Shown here piece after piece: positions 57,711-64,000 of a DNA stretch of 64,000 nucleotides. The stretch is taken from the NCBI GenBank assembly GCA_038030265.1, contig CM075937.1, positions 9,920,001-9,984,000 of the forward strand. Reading direction: 5' to 3'. The notes below the pieces were generated by a model, which was not told where the DNA came from, searched no databases, and saw nothing but the letters and a program-made list of their open reading frames with translations. Position 1 is the stretch's first letter; each line of letters opens with the position of its first letter. The stretch comes from Corythucha ciliata (lineage: Eukaryota; Arthropoda; Insecta; Hemiptera; Tingidae). The position numbers and the translations under genes are program-made.

Positions 57711-59847
57711 AAATGACCGCAAATTAGCCAAAAACGCCATTTCACAGCTGAAATTGGGAAAATTGCTAATATGCAATTTGCGGATATAAAGTAGAGGAAA
57801 AACGTTAATTCGCGGATACAAATGAAGAAAATCACTAATTCGCGGCTAAAATTGAAAAAATCATCAATTAGCGCACCTAAAACCGCTAATTTTCAGCTCA
57901 AATTGGGAAAAAGTGCTAATTCTCAGCTAAAAATGGAAAAAAAATTGAAATAATTGGTTAGCCTTGTCAAAATTAACAGAAATGTAAATTTTAAGCCTAA
58001 AAATTGCTAATTCGCGGCTAAAAATGGGAAAAATCGCCAATTTACAGCTAAAATTGCGCCAAACGCCAATTTGTGACTGAAATTGAGAAAATTCGTTAAT
58101 TCACAGGTTTGAAACGCTACGATGCCACTACAATGAAGAAAAAGCGCTAATTCGCGGCTAAAATCGAGAAAAATTCCTATTTGCACCAAAAACTGAATGG
58201 AAAAAAAAGCGTTATTTTATGGCAATAGGTGAAGAAACCACTGAGCTAATTCTGGTAAAAATGTATGTTTCGTGTCATAATTTCTATGAAAATACAAATT
58301 TCGGGGCTTAATTTCATTGAAAAGTAAGTTTTGGATCTTAATTTCAGTGAAATAACGAAATTTGCTCTTTCATTTTGGCGAAATTGCAAGTTTCGTTGCG
58401 TGTTTTTTCAAGTGGCCGCATTCCCCGGCCGGGGTCCCGCCGACACCGATATGTCGCCAAAAGCTTGATGAACAACCGCAAAATTACATCATTCCGCCCA
58501 CAGGACATTTTCGGGTCCTGTTAAGGGTTTTTTTCCCCACAACATTCCAGCCACGGCAAAGTTCCATTGATCCGGTCACAAAGAAGGTCCAACCACAGCA
58601 AAATTATAGGCTGAAATGTATAAAAAATGCTAATTCGTTGATGATATTGGGAAAAAGCGCAAATTCACGCATTAAGTTCAGAAAAGAGAAATCGTAAATT
58701 AGAGGATAAAAGTGATAAAAGCCGCAAATTCAAGGCTAAAAATGATAATTAGTTGCTAAAAATTCAAAAAGCGCAAATCCTGACTAAATGTGAAAAATTA
58801 ATAATTTCAAATAAAAATTGATAATTTGAAATTGGTAATTGATAATTAGCGGTTTAATCGCGTTTTCCATTTGTACAAAAAATGTGCCCTGGGGCAGCTC
58901 ATTGCAGTGCAGTGCAGTGCAATCTTTCACGAACGCCTCCGTGAAGCTGCTTTCAGGATCCGCGAATGTGTGTTTTTGTTTTTTCAGCGCTTCATCAATT
59001 CTTCTCCTTATCTTAGCCACAAACTAGCGTTTTTCATAATTTTAGCCGCTAATTTTCGTCGCGAATAACCTAAAGCTTTTTCTGAAATTTGACCGCGGAT
59101 TAGCGATTTTTTTCATTTTCTAGCACGAAGTTATTACCTTTAGAAGCTGCAAATTAACGTTTCCTCCTAATTTTATCGATGAATTAGCAATGTTTTCTCC
59201 GTTTTCGCGGCGAATTAACGATTTTTCACCATTTCAGCCGAGAATTAGCGATTTATCTGAATTTTGCAGTGAATTAGTATTTTCCCTAATTTTAGCCGCT
59301 AATTAGCGATTTCATTTCAGTTCATCCATTAATTAGCAACTTTTCTTAATTTTAGTTGCAAATTAGCGAAATTTGTTACGCTTTTAACTATGTATTAGCG
59401 TTTATTGAGCCACGAACTTGTCTTCAGAAGCTGAAAATTGTCGGCTCAATACTTCTAGCCTCTAATCGTTCCTTTTTACTTACTATTTATTCTCCACTTT
59501 AGTCGTGAATAACGTGGTTTTAGCTGCTCCGTGAATTGGAGATTTTTCTTAATTTTACCCGCAAATTAGGGGTTTTTTTTTTTTTTTTTTTTTTTTCACT
59601 TTCAGCGATGAATTAGCGTTTTTTCACATCGAGCCACAAACTTGCGTTCTGAATAAGCCTAGAGTTCGTGTTTTTGTAATTTTGGGCGTGAATTAGCGCT
59701 TTTTCTCAAAACCATTGGTGAATTATCGATGTTTAACTATTTTATCCGTGAATTAGCGTGCTTCATAATTTTAAACGCAAATTACTGTTTTTTACACTTT
59801 ATCGCCGATTTTAGAGCTTTTTCTCAAATTTTAGCCTTGAAGTAGCG
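57711..59847. repeat. 30-bp degenerate satellite, minus then plus
   Basis: Minus-oriented units lie at 57720-58320 and 58610-58800; plus-oriented units at 58980-59847. Between them, 58260-58600 holds an AATTTCGNTT-type degenerate repeat, a GC-rich GGCCGCATTCCCCGGCCGGG segment and one 17-bp unit (58583-58600). GCAGT repeats occur at 58902-58920. A T24 run lies at 59572-59596. Confidence 0.8.
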
Positions 59848-61219
59848 TCTTACCTCGCGAGTCTTTCGACCCTCTCCAATCAGGCCTCAGACGAGGCTCC
59901 AGTATCCAGACTGCCGTCTTGAAGGGAACCCGTGACGTTTCGCGGGCGATGGATGGTGGGGAGGTGACGGCGGTGATCCTTTTAGATTTTAGCAAAGCCT
60001 TCGATCGGGTTGACCATTCCACTTTGCTTCGGAAAATGGCAGATTTGGGGTTTTCCAGGAGTGTGATCGTCTGGTTCCACTCATATCTATAAGAAAGAAT
60101 CCAGATTGTTGTTTGTCCGCACACGCGCTCTCTTTCGAGGTGCTCTTGAGTTACCTGCGGCGTGCCTCAGGGGTCTGTTCTTGCCCCTCTTTTGTTTTGT
60201 ATGTGTCTTAGTCACTTGCCGCAATTTGACATTTTATGAAATGACCAGCCATTTCATGAAGTGCGCGCTCTTGATGTAACAGTGAAGTTAGAACACCATC
60301 TGACCAGGAATTTTGGTAATTTCCTGAAATGCATCCAGCCTCTGGGCACTTCATGAAATACGAAAGGATTACACTATGAGTCCAGTCATTTCAAGAAATG
60401 ACCAGAGTGACTCGGACACATAGTGTAATCCTCGTGTATTTCATGAAGTGCCCAGAGGCAGGATGCGGCAAGTGACTAACAACAGCCTGACGCTAAATCT
60501 CGACAAGTGCAAATCTATGCTTATGGTGTCTAGGGCCAATGTCTGCTCTCTTTTTCCGGTCCTCCCACAACTTAGGCTGGGTTCCTATGCCCTACCTTGC
60601 CAGGATCGAATCACCTACTTATGAGTCACCCTGGATCCACATCTTACTTGGTTGGACCCCATTCAAGAAGGGTGCGTGGCAGTGTTTTTGGCACTCCAAG
60701 CAAGGCGTTCGGCTGTGAAGGACTGCCTCCCGATTCGAACTATAGGATCCACCTGGTGAAGTCCCTGATTCTGCCGTATCTGGATTATTGCTGTCTGGTG
60801 TTCCATGGCAGCATCTCAGCGGACATTGATATTAGATTGGAACGTGCTTTCAATGCAGCTGTGCGTTTTGTTTATGATTTGCCGTTCGACAGCCTTATCT
60901 CTTTTTATTATGTGAAGCTCGGGTGGCTCAGGCCGGCGGTAAGAAGAAGGTTCATTTTTGGTTGCTTCCTTTTCAAGCTTTTCCTGGTCATATCTTCGAG
61001 CTTTTCAGGTTCAAGAGAAGCAACAGACAGCGAGTGACGAGAGCCTCTGGGTTGGATTTGGTCGTCGAGGCTCACCGCACAACCTCTTATCAGAGGAGGT
61101 TCGTTATCACTGCGGCCAAGGCATGGAATTCAATTCCTATTAGTCTGACGTCTATGACTTGCCCCGTCCTTTTTAGGAAGAAGTACATTCAGCTGGTTCT
61201 TGGGCCAAGTGCAATTTAA
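59848..61219 (+). pseudogene. CR1-like non-LTR retrotransposon remnant interrupted by a MITE
   Basis: 5'-truncated reverse transcriptase. One frame from 59852 gives LQSGLRRGSSIQTAVLKGTR, then LLDFSKAFDRVDHSTLLRKM. After two stops it continues to CGVPQGSVLAPLLFCMCL (to about 60208). The MITE follows. Beyond it come NSLTLNLDKCKSMLMVSR, LGVTLDPHLTW (with a stop), LPYLDYCCLVFHGS, and after a frameshift LGWLRPAVRRRFIFGCF. The C-terminus is FVITAAKAWNSIPISLTSMTC, with its stop at 61217-61219. The segment that should hold the catalytic YADD box, roughly 60 residues, is missing at the MITE site, so a deletion accompanied or preceded that insertion. Motif wording fits CR1-group elements. The 3' end is not certain. 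Confidence 0.85.
60211..60476. mobile_element. Palindromic MITE with 13-bp TIRs and TA flanks
   Basis: GTCACTTGCCGCA at 60211-60223 is mirrored by its reverse complement at 60464-60476, and TA flanks both ends (60209-60210, 60477-60478), as for Tc1/mariner-type insertions. Inside, 60331-60466 is a nearly perfect palindrome of about 136 bp centred on TCATTTCAAGAAATGA. It would form a long hairpin. No coding capacity. It lies in the retrotransposon's RT gene. Confidence 0.85.
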
Positions 61220-64000
61220 CATTAGGATCCGTCGTAATAGAGACCTCGGTTTGCCCCTTGCGCTTACTCTCCACTCGACTCCAGTAACTCGTTATTAGTT
61301 AATACATCTTATTTGTTGTTCGCACCGCATAAGGCATCAGAAAGTTGATCTGTCTACTTTATTTTTCATTTACTGATATCCGTTTATTTATTTATTTAAC
61401 TTCTGACGTTTCTAATTCATCCGATTTTCTTCCCCCAATCTTTTATTCGATGGCGTTTCCCTCCATATTCAACTGAATTTCTTATCGTTGTGAGATTCTT
61501 TTCTTTTTGGCTGTTATGCTAATTTTAGTGCATTTTGATTTTTACTTTATTATTATTATCTCTTCAATTATTTTTATTTTTTATTTTTCTCATTTTAAAC
61601 TTGTTTAAACAGCTTAAATCTGTGATATTTGACGTAAAATGTATAGTTTTAATTATGTTTCCAAAATACTATTGATTTTTGATTCTTCACTGAGTTACTT
61701 GGGAAGTCAGTAAGCCAGCACGAGAGTGAAAGAGGAATAATATTTATTGTACGTAACGAAACTATTTTACTAACGCGAGCAAGCAAAACAACCAGGAACG
61801 AACAACCATAATCATCATCTTCTATCTATGTACCCCTTGGACCGTGTGGCGCTGTGTCTAGGGAAAACGCCTGCTGCATGCTGCTACAATTCTAAAGCTC
61901 CAAAGGGTGAATTATGCCCTAGAGCATGGCTGTATTGATTAGAATTAGTGTTATCCAGATAAATAAATTCAAATTCAATGCACACAATCTCTGATATCCT
62001 TCCAGCTCATTGAGACATGCAATGACGCATGCCTCACGTTCAACACACCGTGCGCTGTGAGGGATGCCTCTGACGCACAAAAAAAGGCACAAGTTGGAGA
62101 CATATAAGGATGCCCTGGTTCTTAAAAACTGCAACACCCACGCCCACGACACCAAAATACCAAAAATAGGTACGGGGCCATTGCTTCTACGGCAATCATT
62201 TTCCATATTATATTTTCTTTGAAAGATAGCGAGAGATTGTTCCTCTTCTGACATTTTTCTGCAGCCTAAAAAGCGTCTGCTAGAAGCAATCAAGCGTTGT
62301 TGTTGTTTTTTTTTTGTTTTTTTTAGTGACACAGTGACAGCATCTAGGGATTTTTCTTCATTTTTACTTTTTTGTTCCTCATCCCCCCTCTCTCGTCACA
62401 CAGGAGCTATTACGAAAATGAGAACGTCCTTTATAACAGTCGACGGGGTTTTCCCTAACCAAACAACGCGTCGTTTTTCATTACGCTTTCCTTATCATCT
62501 TTTCATCTTTTTTTTTTTGCAATACAATTTTTTTTTTATCGTGTACACGTTGGTGATGCATGCAATGAGGTAAACTGCAGTTTGCAATGCCTCGTATTCA
62601 GATAAAAGTGTTTCTTTGTGAAAAATAAATAAAATAGCAGCGCGAGATAACAAATTGCAGTTGCATGAAGTAGACATTGAACTTTGTCGTCTTATTCTTT
62701 ATCGTGACAATTATTTTCTGTTTAGTGAAACCAATTAAATTCAAAGTTAAGAATGTCAGCACCAGGGAAGAAAAAAAGCTCTCTCACATTCATTCACTCT
62801 CTCTCTCTCTCTCTATTCCTTCTTTCTCACATCACTTCAAGCTCGATCTTCTCCATGGGGCTCGCTTATATTATGCCCATTATTTATGAAGAGGAAAAAG
62901 ACCGAGCCCTCCAGCCTCCCCCCCCCCCCTACTGTTTTCAAGGAAATATGCTCCCATGATCTCGGGGAAATATAAGGGGTGGAAGAGAGAGGAAGACGAG
63001 AGACAGAGAGAAAAACGATCATAAGTTCTACCCCTCCCCAGTACGACCATGCCCCCACGTCACACCGTGCTTGTTCTTTTCATCGGTAGTGCAATCTTCT
63101 TAAATCCCCCTCGCCACTCCGCTGCTTTATTATTCTGAACATTTTTATCTTGAAAAAAAAAAAAAAAAACGCCGAAAAACAAAATAGAGCCACACCCCCT
63201 TTTTTCCATCACCCCCCCCCCCCAGCCATCGTTGTAAAGGTTTTTTTCTTCTTCTTCCTCGAGTGTAAAACTCACGCTTAGTGGCGTGCTCGTGCATCAT
63301 CAGAAAGGAAAAACGAGCTGACGAATGATGACATGGCGGACGAGTTTGATGATGACGGGTTAGCTGGGGAGGGGAAGGGGTAGACAAAGAACGAATCAAT
63401 AGACAGCCAGAAATTTATAAATCACCTTTTAGAGAAAATCCCTTCGGATAATAATATATCCTTTTGAGGAAGCTACAAGCCAAACTGGTTGGTGTTTCAC
63501 CGTTTTAGGTAAAATCGAACACGCTCTAGTGTGAAGAGGCAGAGAGGGGAGGGGCACTCGATAGTTAAATGGAAAACAGTATCCCCCTTACCCCCTTCCA
63601 TATCATACACCCTTAGTCTTCTTAATTGCTTGCTACCATTTCAAATGCAGTAGCTACCCTGTTCTTGACTTTTTTAAAACACTTCTTCACAAAAAAAGGG
63701 AAAGAAAAGGAGGGGGTAGTCTACTTAAAGAACATCCGTTTCTAATAAACGCTCCCCGCGAAGCTTCTTTTTTTCACTTGAAGGGTCTTTCGAGCTATTA
63801 AAGAGCGTTTCGCCGTTAAAAAAATAAATAAATAAATAACTTGCAGTTATTACGTCGTCAAACGCCTCCCAGTATTACGGTTGAAGGACCGAAAATAATT
63901 AAAATGTAAAGTGATGAACGACTGGAATTTTTACCGTCAATTTGAAGTACAAGGGCGCCCCCCTCCCCCCACCGCCGGTAATGGCCGTACAACTTTTACC
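61220..64000. other. Right-hand stretch without a supported gene
   Basis: The first part (to about 61690) is AT-rich and may include the 3' UTR of the CR1-like copy; TTTATTTATTTATTT lies at 61385. Further on are T-runs (62508-62517), (TC)n at 62793-62813, an A-run (63153-63168), C-runs, and AAATAAATAAATAAATAA at 63820. No open frame has coding character. Confidence 0.5.

Overview
The window looks like repeat-dominated intergenic DNA from an animal nuclear genome, most likely an arthropod; order and species cannot be fixed. The evidence is spliceosomal GT-AG introns in the two intact genes, remnants of at least three non-LTR retrotransposon lineages (one R1-like, a mainly arthropod clade), a Ty3/Gypsy fragment, tRNA-derived SINE heads, and homopolymer G/C and A/T runs throughout. 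I found no host protein-coding gene. Every convincing coding segment belongs to a mobile element.

Background. By my estimate from block boundaries, a quarter to a third of the window is one highly diverged tandem repeat with a unit of about 30 bp. Its two core words are AATTAGCG and TTTTTCTCAATTTTAG. Plus-oriented blocks are near 3.7-4.3, 5.9-7.6, 7.8-8.3, 10.8-11.0, 21.0-22.7, 23.1-25.1, 30.2-31.1, 46.7-50.5, 52.6-53.5 and 59.0-59.8 kb. Minus-oriented blocks are near 0.2-1.0, 8.5-10.0, 31.3-32.3, 51.4-52.5 and 57.5-58.8 kb. Other short-period arrays are a 21-bp unit (18.9-19.7 kb) and a 17-bp unit (28.4-29.8 kb), the latter flanked by inverted copies of itself. Between these lie stretches rich in purine/pyrimidine tracts and microsatellites with no recognisable gene (1.0-3.6, 11.4-14.4, 19.7-21.0, 25.6-28.4, 32.3-35.5, 54.5-57.0, 61.2-64.0 kb).

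Mobile elements, left to right: a decayed Ty3/Gypsy gag-pol fragment (4.3-5.9 kb); a possible hAT-like composite with an 8-bp target duplication (7.58-10.80 kb); a fold-back element (8.9-9.0 kb); an R1-like pseudogene (14.8-16.1 kb); a CR1/Jockey-like pseudogene with a pentanucleotide tail (16.9-18.1 kb); a SINE with a perfect 15-bp target duplication (21.55-21.86 kb); a nested pair at 35.8-46.7 kb; a tRNA-headed repeat (50.75-51.03 kb); and a CR1-like pseudogene carrying a palindromic MITE (59.8-61.2 kb).

Centrepiece. A roughly full-length non-LTR retrotransposon (ORF1 with zinc knuckles; ORF2 with endonuclease, RT, RNase H and zinc finger; 50-nt poly(A); 9-bp target duplication) sits in the 30-bp satellite on the minus strand. 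It is split by a 5,459-bp DNA transposon, 38822-44280, with 14-bp perfect terminal inverted repeats and a 2-bp AT duplication. This transposon carries two convergent, apparently intact, intron-containing genes: a 549-residue THAP-DDE transposase and a 436-residue SWIM/YqaJ-type nuclease. This composition matches ISL2EU-type elements. Removing the transposon and one AT restores the retrotransposon frame, and removing the retrotransposon restores the satellite register, so the order of events can be read: satellite, then retrotransposon, then transposon.
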